Source of the DNA: an uncultured Ignavibacteria bacterium
GTDB lineage: Bacteria; Bacteroidota; Ignavibacteria; Kapaibacteriales; UBA2268
DNA length: 37,107 nucleotides
NCBI GenBank assembly: GCA_903862655.1
Contig: CAIOZA010000080.1
Coordinates: 1-37,107, forward strand
Direction: 5' to 3'
Shown here: one piece after another, positions 16,143 to 25,454 of the stretch
Numbering within the stretch: the stretch's first letter is position 1
Layout: every line of letters begins with the position of its first letter
Notes under the pieces: model-generated
The model's database searches: none
The model's input: only the letters and a program-made list of their open reading frames with translations
Told to the model about the DNA's origin: nothing
Program-made: the position numbers and the translations under genes

Positions 16143-17306
16143 ATGGATAAGATAGGAATTGTGATAATTGCATATAATAGGATTAAAAGTCTAAATCGTC
16201 TTTTAATTTCTTTAAATAACGTGGTTTATCATGGCGATGAGGTGGACTTAATCATAAGCATTGATTGTAGTGGTAATGAAGAAGTATTTAATGAAGCTTT
16301 TCGCTTTGAATGGCTTTTTGGGGAAAAGAAAATAATAAGGCATGAAAAACGTCTTGGTTTAAAAAAGCATGTACTCTCTTGCGGCAAATTTACAGATCAT
16401 TACAAAGGTATTTGTATTTTAGAAGATGATATTTTTGTATCTCCCGCATTCTATACTTTTACAAAACAAGCAATAGACTATTATATTTACGATGATAATG
16501 TCGCGGGAATTTCACTCTATACACATTTATTCAATTATTGTATTGATAGGCCATTTCAGGCAGTAGAAGATGGAAATGATGTGTTTTTTATGCAGCAGGC
16601 GCAATCTTGGGGTCAAATATGGACAAAAAAAAAATGGGATAACTTTCTGAATTGGATTTCAGTAAATGAAAGTATCAGTTTTAAATCTAATGATTTTCCT
16701 GATTCAATTGCAAACTGGCCAGATAGCTCTTGGCTGAAGTTTCATAATAAGTACATTGTTGATAATAATTTATTTTTTGTTTACCCTAGGGTTTCATTGA
16801 CAAGCAATTTTAGTGACATCGGCACCCATAATTCATTATCTTCTAATACCTACCAGGTTCCTCTTCAACTTGATACAAGCAAAGAATTTTCTTTTCTAGC
16901 TTTTGACGATTCCAAAGCCGTGTATAATATTTTTTTTGAGAATATAACTCTTAAAAAATCTTTAGGTACTTCTGAAAAAGAAACAACTATTGATTTATAC
17001 AATAATCACAAAAAGCCAAAAAGATTCTGGCTAACAACAAATCAAAATAAACATTTCCGTATTTTAAAATCGTATGCATTAACGATGAGGCCGCACGATT
17101 TGAATGTAATTTTTAATATTCCCGGCAACGATGTTTTTTTATACGATACAAGTGAAAGAGCAGAAAATCAATTTCAAAAGAATAATTTACTTAAAATGTA
17201 TTTGTACGATACTCGAATTGCCTTAAGTTATAAGCATATCAAATTGGTCATAGTTTTTTTTCTGACAAGAATTTTACAGAAAATCCAAGGGTTAGTTAAT
17301 TCCTAA
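16143..17306 (+). CDS. GT-A fold glycosyltransferase (GNT-I/GT2-like)
   Basis: The 387-residue soluble protein starts with a nucleotide-sugar-binding strand GIVIIAYNRIKSLNRLL (5-21). It continues with LIISIDCSG (36-44) and has the acidic metal site CILEDDIFVSPAFYTF (91-106), Glu94-Asp95-Asp96. A later segment AQSWGQIWTKKKWDNF (about 154-169) is typical of this small group, in which the body resembles eukaryotic GNT-I-like enzymes. The C-terminal part is not recognisable. It is probably one of the enzymes that build the repeat unit; donor and acceptor are unknown. Confidence 0.82.
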   Translation: MDKIGIVIIAYNRIKSLNRLLISLNNVVYHGDEVDLIISIDCSGNEEVFNEAFRFEWLFGEKKIIRHEKRLGLKKHVLSCGKFTDHYKGICILEDDIFVSPAFYTFTKQAIDYYIYDDNVAGISLYTHLFNYCIDRPFQAVEDGNDVFFMQQAQSWGQIWTKKKWDNFLNWISVNESISFKSNDFPDSIANWPDSSWLKFHNKYIVDNNLFFVYPRVSLTSNFSDIGTHNSLSSNTYQVPLQLDTSKEFSFLAFDDSKAVYNIFFENITLKKSLGTSEKETTIDLYNNHKKPKRFWLTTNQNKHFRILKSYALTMRPHDLNVIFNIPGNDVFLYDTSERAENQFQKNNLLKMYLYDTRIALSYKHIKLVIVFFLTRILQKIQGLVNS

Positions 17307-17473
17307 AGTTTATTTTTTAGGGCATTTCAATAGATATTTAAATAAGTTGTTAAAAAAATAAAAGTCTATTTTTATAAAGATTTGTAGGTCGAATAGAAAA
17401 TTTAATTTTTATCAGAATTTGGCTTAGCATTAAACAAATCAAATCTTTAGAAAAAGTAAAAAACCTGAATATT

Positions 17474-19372
17474 ATGTGTGGAATAGCTGGGATTATTAGT
17501 AAAAACAAATTTAATTTTCAATCCGAAATTGTTTCAATGTGCGATATAATTGCTCACAGAGGGCCTGACGGTTTTGGTTATTATTATAGCGACTTATTTG
17601 TTTTTGGTCATCGCCGCCTTTCAATAATTGATCTGTCCGAAAAAGGCAAACAGCCTATGAAATTTCAGGATAAATATGTAATAACATTTAACGGCGAGAT
17701 ATATAATTATTTGGAATTAAAAAAAGAGTTGATAGGTTTAGGATATACATTTACTTCCGATACTGATACCGAAGTAGTGCTAGCTGCATTTGATAAATGG
17801 GGAGTAGATTGTTTAAACCGGTTCAACGGCATGTTTGCTTTTGCCCTACATGATAATGTTAAAAATCGAATATTTTGTGCCCGGGATAGATTTGGAGTGA
17901 AACCTTTATATTATACACAAATTGGCGAAAAATTTGCATTTGCTTCCGAAATAAAACAATTTACAGTTCTCCCAGGCTGGAAGGCTATTGCAAACAAAGC
18001 TAGATTATTCGACTTTTTTACTTCAGGAGGTCTGCACGATCATACAAATGAGACACTTTTCGAACAGGTATTTCAATTAAGAGGCGGCGAAAATCTCATA
18101 TTTAATCTTACTGATTTTACATTTAATATTTCGAGATGGTATAATTTTCCAACTGGAGCTAAAGATTTGAATATTAATTTTAAAAAAGCTAAATCAACAT
18201 TTAAAAATTTATTTGAAGATACCGTTCGGTTAAGACTTCGGTCCGATGTAAAAGTAGGCTCTTGCCTTTCAGGTGGTCTGGATAGCACATCTATTGTTTG
18301 TGTAATGAACAATCTTTTGAAACAGGAGGACAAAACAGATATACAGGAAACTGTATCTTCTTGTTTTGACGACATCTTGGTTGATGAACGTGAGTTTATC
18401 AATGAAGTAATTGATAGGACAAATGTGGTTTCCCATAAAGTTTTTCCGTCCTTCGAAAACCTGTTCCCTCAATTAGATAAGATTATCTGGCACCAGGATG
18501 AGCCTTTTGGCTCAACATCCGTTTATTCTCAATGGTGTGTTTACGAAGAAGCAAGTAAAAATGGAATGACTGTAATGTTGGATGGTCAGGGTGCTGACGA
18601 ATATTTGGCTGGTTATTCAAACTTCCACCAAATGCACTTTCGCGAATTGTTTTTTAAAGGCAAGTTTCTAAAATTAAATAAAAGTTTAAAAAATTACCGA
18701 AGAAAATATAACAGATACTATACTAATCCATACAAACTTTTTATAAACGAATTCCTGCAACGCTTTTTCCCGCAAGGCCTTATTATAAGATTAAGAAATT
18801 TATTTGCATCGGCTAACCATGAGCCGGCCAATTTAAAGAGCTGGATAAAACATGATGCCTTTAACGCAAACGAAAAAAAAGGATTAAAATATGAATTCCC
18901 TGCTTCAATTAAAGGTATGTCAAAAAGCCAATTATTCTTCACAAGTTTACCAAAACTTCTTCACCATCAGGATCGGGATTCTATGGCTCATTCGGTGGAA
19001 TCACGTGCACCATTCGTTGATTATCGTTTAGTCGAATTCGTCTATGCTTTACCAAGTCAGTATAAAGTAAACAATGCTGTTACCAAATATATATTAAGAG
19101 AATCATTAAAAGAGGTTATCCCATCAAAAATAGGCAATAGATTTGATAAACTTGGGTTCGCTACCCCGCAGGGTAGATGGTTTAAAGAAAATGAAGCATA
19201 TATAAGGACAGAATTAGAAAACGCATGTGAAATATTGCATCAATACGTTAATAAAGAACAAGTTATGGCAATGTTTAGTAAATCTGCAAAAAAAGAAAGC
19301 GACAATATGTCAATTTTTTGGAATATTATTTGCGTTTCACATTGGACGCAAGTATTTAGTGTTAAACTTTAG
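17474..19372 (+). CDS. asnB: Asparagine synthetase B-type glutamine amidotransferase
   Basis: AsnB joins an N-terminal glutaminase to a synthetase that activates a carboxylate with ATP and adds ammonia. The 632-residue protein begins MCGIAGII with the nucleophile Cys2. It carries HRGPDGFG (28-35), FNGEIYNY (72-79) and the PP-loop SGGLDSTS (266-273), then LDGQGADEYLAGY and the ESRAPFVDYRLVEF block near the C-terminus. The layout is full length. Within polysaccharide loci such proteins may amidate a uronic acid (as proposed for WbpS-like enzymes) instead of making asparagine; the position between a GT and a pyruvyltransferase favours this, but it is inference. It has its own 167-bp upstream gap. 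Confidence 0.92.
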   Translation: MCGIAGIISKNKFNFQSEIVSMCDIIAHRGPDGFGYYYSDLFVFGHRRLSIIDLSEKGKQPMKFQDKYVITFNGEIYNYLELKKELIGLGYTFTSDTDTEVVLAAFDKWGVDCLNRFNGMFAFALHDNVKNRIFCARDRFGVKPLYYTQIGEKFAFASEIKQFTVLPGWKAIANKARLFDFFTSGGLHDHTNETLFEQVFQLRGGENLIFNLTDFTFNISRWYNFPTGAKDLNINFKKAKSTFKNLFEDTVRLRLRSDVKVGSCLSGGLDSTSIVCVMNNLLKQEDKTDIQETVSSCFDDILVDEREFINEVIDRTNVVSHKVFPSFENLFPQLDKIIWHQDEPFGSTSVYSQWCVYEEASKNGMTVMLDGQGADEYLAGYSNFHQMHFRELFFKGKFLKLNKSLKNYRRKYNRYYTNPYKLFINEFLQRFFPQGLIIRLRNLFASANHEPANLKSWIKHDAFNANEKKGLKYEFPASIKGMSKSQLFFTSLPKLLHHQDRDSMAHSVESRAPFVDYRLVEFVYALPSQYKVNNAVTKYILRESLKEVIPSKIGNRFDKLGFATPQGRWFKENEAYIRTELENACEILHQYVNKEQVMAMFSKSAKKESDNMSIFWNIICVSHWTQVFSVKL

Positions 19373-19383
19373 CCTTGCGAATT

Positions 19384-20565
19384 ATGAAAAACTCAAAAAA
19401 AATTGCTATTATAGCTTATCATAAGAGTTATAATTATGGAGCATTTATACAATGTTATTCACTTGCAAATAAATTAAAACATGATTTCCCTGACCACTCT
19501 GTCGAGGTAATAGACTATATGAGTTTATCTGCTCATAAAATTTATAAGAATCAAATAAAGTCACTTTCAAGTTGGATTCATCAACCTCTTGCTCAAATAA
19601 AATTAATAAAAAGAAATCATATTTTTGATATCTCCCAAAAACACTTGCCACTCTCATCTTTTAGCCTAACTTCTGACTCCTACGATACTTTATTTGCTAG
19701 AATAAGGAACACATACGATATTATCATAACAGGTAGTGATATGGTCTGGAACTGGAATGTCAGGGGGTTTCCGAATGCATATTTTCTAAACTCCAATCTT
19801 GGGGCAAAAAAAATGAGTTATGCAGCCTCTTCTTATGGTCAGGACTATACTCAGGTATCGACTGTACAAAGTTTATATCTTAAAGAAGCATGGAGCGATT
19901 TTGTTTATTTAGGGGTTCGGGATAAAGCTACTGAAGAATTTGTTAAATCTGTGAACAATAATCTAAGACCCGTTCACAATTGCGATCCTGCTTTCTTGCT
20001 TGATTTGAAATCTCTTCCGGTAAATATGGATTTATTAAGAAATAAATTGGTCAAAGCCGGAGTTAATTTCAACAAACCACTCATTGGGATAATGGGCAAT
20101 AATATTTTAGGAGAAAATATCAAAAGACTTTTCAGTGAAAAGTTTCAAATTATAGCGGTTTATGAGCCTAATAAATCTGCCGATATTTTTTTAAACGACC
20201 TCAATCCGTTTGAATGGGCAAGGGTATTTTCATTTTTCACTATTACTTTTACCCACTTTTTTCATGGCACATTATTGTCCTTATTAAACTCAACCCCTAC
20301 AATTATTGTTGAAGGATCGAGCAATTATGCAAAGAAATTTGACACAAAAATAAAAGATGTACTGCAAAGGCTTGACTTAATGGATTTGTATTTTGAAAAA
20401 GAAGACTTGGATTTAAAAGGCTGGAGTAGTATAGAGCAGGCCGCCCATAACATAATAAAGAATTTCCCAATTGATAAAATCAGATCTGCAATGGAAAATG
20501 AGGCGAAGTCCTATGATGATTTTAAAAACGCTTTAAGGAATCAACTTGAAATGGGTTATCTCTAG
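19384..20565 (+). CDS. Polysaccharide pyruvyl transferase family protein
   Basis: Members (PF04230) transfer pyruvate from PEP to sugars as a ketal, or act as related sugar enzymes. From the ATG at 19384 the protein has 393 residues. It starts KKIAIIAYHKSYNYGAFIQC, where the NYGA motif is the family's N-terminal hallmark. It then has DIIITGSDMVWNW (about 110-122), YAASSYGQ, GVRDKATEEFV and a C-terminal FTHFFHGTLLSLLNSTP (about 290-306) with the conserved HGT. A TTG at 19375 is in frame, but ATG 19384, 11 nt after asnB, looks better. It probably forms an operon with asnB. Confidence 0.87.
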   Translation: MKNSKKIAIIAYHKSYNYGAFIQCYSLANKLKHDFPDHSVEVIDYMSLSAHKIYKNQIKSLSSWIHQPLAQIKLIKRNHIFDISQKHLPLSSFSLTSDSYDTLFARIRNTYDIIITGSDMVWNWNVRGFPNAYFLNSNLGAKKMSYAASSYGQDYTQVSTVQSLYLKEAWSDFVYLGVRDKATEEFVKSVNNNLRPVHNCDPAFLLDLKSLPVNMDLLRNKLVKAGVNFNKPLIGIMGNNILGENIKRLFSEKFQIIAVYEPNKSADIFLNDLNPFEWARVFSFFTITFTHFFHGTLLSLLNSTPTIIVEGSSNYAKKFDTKIKDVLQRLDLMDLYFEKEDLDLKGWSSIEQAAHNIIKNFPIDKIRSAMENEAKSYDDFKNALRNQLEMGYL

Positions 20566-20997
20566 AAAAATCAATCGCAAGGTTTTATACATATGCTTAA
20601 TCTCATTCTGATTTGGTGTGCATTCTTCATCTTGCTGCCTAAATTCCGCTTGAATAACTTACTTTGCAAGTTTACTCTTTTCAATAATAAATATTCGAAC
20701 TAGATGGACAATATATTTTTTGCGATTACATTTTTTTTATAGAGCAAGCAAAAAAAACAATAAAAAACATACCAGATTCACAAACTACACATATTGTTTA
20801 TTCAATAAGTTATATTCAAGTAAGTGGACGGTTAAGGCTGCTTTAAAAAAAACACAATAATTTTTTCTTGCTACATACAAGGTAAACATAGTAGCAAATG
20901 TTGTAAATTCTGTTGTAAGATGAAATTTATACAAGTAAGCGTCAATTTTATATTATAACTAATCTAAGTATGAGCTTGAACATTTTTTAAATGAATA
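20566..20997. other. AT-rich intergenic region, no gene recognised
   Basis: These 432 bases separate the pyruvyltransferase from the second glycosyltransferase block. The only ORF of note is 20593-20703 on the + strand (ATG, 36 codons, starting MLNLILIWCAFFILL), hydrophobic and without a known family; I doubt it. No terminator hairpin, tandem repeat or clear promoter was found. The gap may hold the promoter for the 20998 operon. Confidence 0.4.
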
Positions 20998-22218
20998 ATG
21001 AAAATATTAGTAATACTTTCTTTTAATCCATATTTCCAATCCTCCGCTTCTGCCAACCGCTGGCTCACACTTATTGAAGGGTTGAGCAGTCTTGGGGTCA
21101 AAGTAGAACTTCTTATCTATGGAGGATTTAATTCTGTAGAGGAAGCTGCAATCAACAGAATATCAGAATATAGGGAAAGGGTTACCTGTAAATATATAGA
21201 ACCAAAGCTCATTCAAGGTTATTGGAAACGTCGCTATAACACATATATTGGTGATCATTTACGTGAGGGTCGCTTAGTGAAATTGATTATAGAGGAAATA
21301 GAAAATAAGGGAGAAATCGTGTGGACTGATCCTAGTTTGTTTGGTTATAAATTAGCCATTCAACTTAAAAAATCCCAGCCAAATCTGCGGCTTTTCCTTG
21401 AGTTAAGTGAATTCCCTGATATCCATAAATATAACAAAGGCAATTTCCTTCAACGCTTTCAAGCCAATAAAAGTCAGAAGTTTTTTGAAGAAAAGGCCTT
21501 TCATGTTTATGACGGTTTAGCATTAATGACTAAAACCTTATTTCAACATTATCAATCCTTCGCAATGCCTCATCCTAAATTTCTTCATTTGCCGATGACT
21601 GTCAACTTGGAGCGATTTACAGATGGCAAAACACTTGTTGAGGGGTTTCAACAGCCCTATATTGCTTTTGTTGGCGTTATGAATGATGCTAAAGATGGGG
21701 TAAGTATTCTTATAAAGGCATTTGCTAAAATTACAAAGGAGTATCCGGCATTAAAACTTTACCTGGTTGGTGCATGGAATTATGATACTCCAATTCATCA
21801 GCAACTTATTAAAGAATACAAATTAGAAGATAAAGTATTTTGGATGGGTGAGTTCTCAAGTGACCAGATTCCTTCTATACTTAAAAATGCCAGTTTATTG
21901 GTTCTTCCCAGGCCCCCCTCGAAACAAGCGCAAGGCGGCTTTCCTACAAAGCTCGGAGAATACCTTGCAACAAGCAACCCGATATGTGCCACGAACGTTG
22001 GTGAAATACCAGATTATCTGATTGATGGGGAATCCGTTTATTTTGCAGAACCTGGTTCAATTGTTTCTTTTGCAAACGCAATGCACAGAGCTTTAAGCAA
22101 TCCTACTGTAGCTAAAAAAGTTGGTGCTAATGGGAAAATAGTGGCAGATAAAAGTTTCAATAAAGATATCCAGGCAAAGATATTGTATGATTTTTTGCGC
22201 GAAAATCTTCAATCTTAA
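20998..22218 (+). CDS. GT4-family glycosyltransferase (group 1)
   Basis: The 406-residue protein has two Rossmann-like domains of a GT-B enzyme. The N-terminal one begins KILVILSFNPYFQSSASANR with the loop that faces the acceptor. The C-terminal one starts near residue 220 (YIAFVGVMNDAKDGVSILIKA), includes LYLVGAWN, and ends in the donor-binding block GGFPTKLGEYLATSNPICAT (about 321-340) and GEIPDYLIDGE. The usual Glu-x7-Glu is altered (KLGEYLATS), retaining one Glu. It is an inverting/retaining GT4 by fold only; sugar specificity cannot be read. The gene follows a 432-bp gap and is 81 bp from the next gene. Confidence 0.88.
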   Translation: MKILVILSFNPYFQSSASANRWLTLIEGLSSLGVKVELLIYGGFNSVEEAAINRISEYRERVTCKYIEPKLIQGYWKRRYNTYIGDHLREGRLVKLIIEEIENKGEIVWTDPSLFGYKLAIQLKKSQPNLRLFLELSEFPDIHKYNKGNFLQRFQANKSQKFFEEKAFHVYDGLALMTKTLFQHYQSFAMPHPKFLHLPMTVNLERFTDGKTLVEGFQQPYIAFVGVMNDAKDGVSILIKAFAKITKEYPALKLYLVGAWNYDTPIHQQLIKEYKLEDKVFWMGEFSSDQIPSILKNASLLVLPRPPSKQAQGGFPTKLGEYLATSNPICATNVGEIPDYLIDGESVYFAEPGSIVSFANAMHRALSNPTVAKKVGANGKIVADKSFNKDIQAKILYDFLRENLQS

Positions 22219-22299
22219 GGCAAAACACTGAAGGACAAATAAATCATTTACATTAGCATTCTACTTTTATCTGCCTTTTTTCCTTTTCACTTTTCAAAA

Positions 22300-23424
22300 A
22301 TGGGTTTTAAACAAAACATATCTCGTCATTTGATTAACATACCTGGCTGGCGTACCAATCGCAAAATTATGGTGATTGAAAGCGATGATTGGGGAAGTAT
22401 CCGAATGCCTTCAAAAGCAGTATATGAAAGTTTAATCCACCAAGGAATCCAGGTTGATAAATTATCTTATAACCGATATGATTCTTTAGCTTGTGAAGAT
22501 GATTTAACATCTCTTTTTGAGGTATTGTACTTGGTAAAAGATAAAAACGGAAATCCTGCAGTAATAACCGCCAATACAATTGTTGCAAATCCTGATTTTG
22601 TTAAAATTAAAGATTCTGGGTTTAATCATTATTTTTATGAACCTTTTACTGAAACACTGAAACGTTATCCGAAACACGAGAAATCGTTTGAATTGTGGCA
22701 ACAGGGAATTAAATCTGGCATATTTAAACCTCAGTTTCATGGACGCGAACATTTAAATGTTGCCCGATGGATGCAGGCTTTACGTCTGAATACTGGCAAT
22801 GCCCGTCTTGCATTCGCCAATCAAATGTTTGACCTAAGTACCAGTCTTAAAATCTCTGATGATTCTTTTATGGATTCGCTTAATTTTGAAAACATAAATG
22901 AATTTGATTCCCAAAAGCAATCCCTTATTGAAGGATTGCAACTTTTCGAACAATTGTTCGGGTACAAATCACTGACTTTTATTGCCCCGTGTTATACCTG
23001 GAGTAATGTGTTGAATAAAACATTAAAAGACTGTAATGTAAATGCTTTTCAAGGTGGAAGGTATCAATTTGAGCCTTTAATTGGAGATGAACACAAATTT
23101 AAAAAACATTTTCATTATATCGGCCAGCAAAATGACTTGGGTCAGGTATATTTATCTCGCAATGTTGAATTTGAACCTTCTCAAAAAAAAGACTTTGATT
23201 GGATCAGTCAGGTAATTTCACAAATGGAGGTAGCGTTTCGTTGGCATAAGCCTGCAATAATTCAAGCACATCGTGTTAACTTTATTGGTTCAGTTGATAA
23301 GGCAAACCGGGATCGGAATCTACCTATGTTTGCTGAACTACTAAAGAAAATATTGAATAAATGGCCTGATATCGAGTTTATGAGTAGCAATCAACTAGCA
23401 ACTACTATTATAAATAATCTTTGA
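22300..23424 (+). CDS. Divergent NodB/CE4-like polysaccharide (de)acetylase, copy 1
   Basis: The 374-residue protein carries what looks like a NodB-type metal centre: MVIESDDWGS (24-33) with the Asp29-Asp30 pair and PQFHGREHLNV (144-154) with His147-x3-His151. Later motifs are FIAPCYTWS (about 227-235), equivalent to the CE4 RxPY region, and IIQAHRVNFIGS (about 325-336) as the terminal His motif. No signal peptide or membrane anchor is seen, so it would work in the cytoplasm, as does ArnD-like deacetylation of lipid-linked sugars. A related protein of similar length is encoded at 29998. Family known as polysaccharide (de)acetylase in Bacteroidota; direction of reaction not determined. Confidence 0.78.
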   Translation: MGFKQNISRHLINIPGWRTNRKIMVIESDDWGSIRMPSKAVYESLIHQGIQVDKLSYNRYDSLACEDDLTSLFEVLYLVKDKNGNPAVITANTIVANPDFVKIKDSGFNHYFYEPFTETLKRYPKHEKSFELWQQGIKSGIFKPQFHGREHLNVARWMQALRLNTGNARLAFANQMFDLSTSLKISDDSFMDSLNFENINEFDSQKQSLIEGLQLFEQLFGYKSLTFIAPCYTWSNVLNKTLKDCNVNAFQGGRYQFEPLIGDEHKFKKHFHYIGQQNDLGQVYLSRNVEFEPSQKKDFDWISQVISQMEVAFRWHKPAIIQAHRVNFIGSVDKANRDRNLPMFAELLKKILNKWPDIEFMSSNQLATTIINNL

Positions 23425-23599
23425 TTACTGATATAGTAGAATCTGCACTTTTCTATTTCTGCAAACTTAAAAAAAACACCCGTAAATAAATATAGAACAA
23501 AGACGGTTTGTCAGCTTTCTTTAGTTTAATCTTTACCCCACTCATATCGGATTACAAGTTAAAAACCTATATGTCATTTCAAGTTTAACGTTATACTGT

Positions 23600-24118
23600 A
23601 TGATAACACTCATAAAAACCAATTACCGTCACATTTATATTGATATGTGCATTTTCCTGTCACTTTTCCTATTGCCATCAATTGGACACATGTTTCCATT
23701 TCCGATTTACCTGATTGAGCCAATGCGTATAGCTGTTTTTACTGGATATCTATTATCAAAAAATGCATATAATGCAGCTCTTTTAGCCATTACCATTCCT
23801 ATATTTTCCTTTTTAACGACAGGCCACCCTTTGTTTTTTAAAGCGACCTTAATTTCAATTGAATTATTGACAAATATTCTTTTCTTTATTTTCCTATACC
23901 AAAAACTTAGAATAGGAGCATTTTTGGCTTTGGTGGCTTCCGTGGTTGTAAGTAAGTTAATATATTATGGTATTAAGTTTCTATTTCTCAGCTTAGGTCT
24001 ATTAAGTGGATCATTGGTTTCAACAGGGCTTTATGAGCAAATAATTACATTGGTAATACTATCTGTAGTTTTTGGAATTTTGTACAGCAGATTTTTTAAA
24101 TCAGAAAAGAATGGATGA
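23600..24118 (+). CDS. Small polytopic membrane protein, ECF S-component-like (inferred); paralogue of the gene at 2655
   Basis: The 172-residue protein is hydrophobic throughout, with about six membrane segments. Shared motifs with the 2655 protein are PFPIYLIEPMRI (about 34-45), LLAITIPIFSFL.TGHP, FFKATLISIELL (about 77-88) and SKLIYYGIKF. The C-terminus is charged (KSEKNG). The stop overlaps the DUF362 gene by 8 nt (ATGGATGA), so the two are translationally coupled and probably work together. A substrate-capture or membrane-scaffold role is inferred from size and topology; no ECF module is present in the window. Confidence 0.77.
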   Translation: MITLIKTNYRHIYIDMCIFLSLFLLPSIGHMFPFPIYLIEPMRIAVFTGYLLSKNAYNAALLAITIPIFSFLTTGHPLFFKATLISIELLTNILFFIFLYQKLRIGAFLALVASVVVSKLIYYGIKFLFLSLGLLSGSLVSTGLYEQIITLVILSVVFGILYSRFFKSEKNG

Positions 24119-25442
24119 TAAACATTACTTTGTAAATCTTAAATCTGTCTTTTGTGATGCGGATGATCGTACCATTGAGCATTTAAGTAGTTGCTATGAT
24201 AATATAGTTTTATTAAAATCAATTATAAATGAGGTCACCGAAGCTTTCCTTACAATGGGTCTAATAGAGGGCAAACGCATCTTGTTAAAACCTAATTGGG
24301 TATTGCACAATCGCAAGGAAAATGACGAAATCTGCATGAGAACTCATGATAATTTGCTTTTGGCTTTTTTGGAAGTGATATTGTTGAAAAAACCATCTAG
24401 TATCCTGATTGGTGATGCCCCGGTTCAAGGGTGCAGGTGGGATGAAATTATACGAAGTAATTTCAAAGATAGGATTAACGAGCTATCAAAAATTCATCAA
24501 ATCCCTATAAAAATTAAAGACTTTAGAAGGGTTACCTTTGATCCACATTCCAATAACCTTACTACAGAAAGGAATCCCCTTTCTGATTATGTTATATTTG
24601 ATTTAAAAGAAGATAGCATTTTGGAACCAATTAGTAAACCAGGAAAGAATATATTCCGAGTAACTGATTACGACCCTGACCGCCTGGCAGAATCTCATGG
24701 GCCTGGAATGCATAAATACTGCATCACAAAAGAAATATTTGAGAATGATGTTATAATTACAATACCAAAAGTTAAAACACATCAAAAAACTGGGATTACA
24801 AATGCACTCAAAATTCTGGTCGGTATAAATGGAGATAAAGACTATTTACCTCATCACCGTAAAGGAGGATCAAACAATGGTGGTGATTGCTACCCCGGCG
24901 GTAATCTTTTATTGAAAATTTCCGAATCTATTCTGGATGAAGCAAATCGCAACCGAGGTACAATCATTTATAAACCTCTTATTTATCTTTCCCTTTTTTT
25001 TTGGAAACTATCCAAACCAAGTCCTAAACATAATTTGGCTGCCGCATGGCATGGAAATGATACAACATGGCGAATGACACTTGATTTGAATAAAATTGCA
25101 GAATACGGTAATAGTGATGGTACAATATCAAAAATTCCCCGGAGGGTTCTTTTCTCATTTTGTGATGGAATAATTGGAGGGCAGGGAGACGGACCCTTAA
25201 ATGCTGACCCTTTGGCTCTTGGTATCATTTGTTTTTCAAATATTTCAAGCTATACCGATGCAGTCATGACAAAAATAATGGGTTTTAATCTTGATAAAAT
25301 CCCCTTGGTGAAAAATGCAATCCAATTAGACAGTAAAAAAAAAGTGAGTATATTTTTTAATCGTAAAATTGTTAATTTGGAAGAATTAGATAAAATTTCG
25401 ATTAAAACTATACCCCCACCTGGTTGGGTAGATAATTTATAA
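24111..25442 (+). CDS. DUF362 domain protein
   Basis: The 443-residue soluble protein has the DUF362 (PF04015) pattern. It includes KRILLKPNWVLHN (about 55-67), SILIGDAPVQGC (about 96-107), a long middle section ending DVIITIPKVKTHQKTGITNA (about 211-230) with the conserved KxKTH, and CDGIIGGQGDGPL (about 356-368). DUF362 proteins are often fused to ferredoxin domains and proposed to be iron-sulphur or metal enzymes; here the Cys residues are scattered and no CxxCxxC cluster exists. ATG 24111 was chosen over the in-frame TTG at 24072 because it gives an 8-nt overlap with the upstream gene rather than 47. The activity is unknown. Confidence 0.85.
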   Translation: MDDKHYFVNLKSVFCDADDRTIEHLSSCYDNIVLLKSIINEVTEAFLTMGLIEGKRILLKPNWVLHNRKENDEICMRTHDNLLLAFLEVILLKKPSSILIGDAPVQGCRWDEIIRSNFKDRINELSKIHQIPIKIKDFRRVTFDPHSNNLTTERNPLSDYVIFDLKEDSILEPISKPGKNIFRVTDYDPDRLAESHGPGMHKYCITKEIFENDVIITIPKVKTHQKTGITNALKILVGINGDKDYLPHHRKGGSNNGGDCYPGGNLLLKISESILDEANRNRGTIIYKPLIYLSLFFWKLSKPSPKHNLAAAWHGNDTTWRMTLDLNKIAEYGNSDGTISKIPRRVLFSFCDGIIGGQGDGPLNADPLALGIICFSNISSYTDAVMTKIMGFNLDKIPLVKNAIQLDSKKKVSIFFNRKIVNLEELDKISIKTIPPPGWVDNL

Positions 25443-25454
25443 TAGAAAAAGTAT

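Noticed and set aside
22200-22285. Terminator formed by AAGGCA and TGCCTT after the GT4 gene at 20998
   Set aside because: Only 6 bp pair across a loop of over 40 nt; it is likely chance.
24072-24110. TTG start 13 codons upstream for the DUF362 gene
   Set aside because: It would overlap the membrane protein by 47 nt; ATG 24111 gives the usual 8-nt coupled overlap.
24111-25442. Ferredoxin-type iron-sulphur cluster in the DUF362 protein
   Set aside because: The cysteines are isolated and no CxxCxxC pattern exists.
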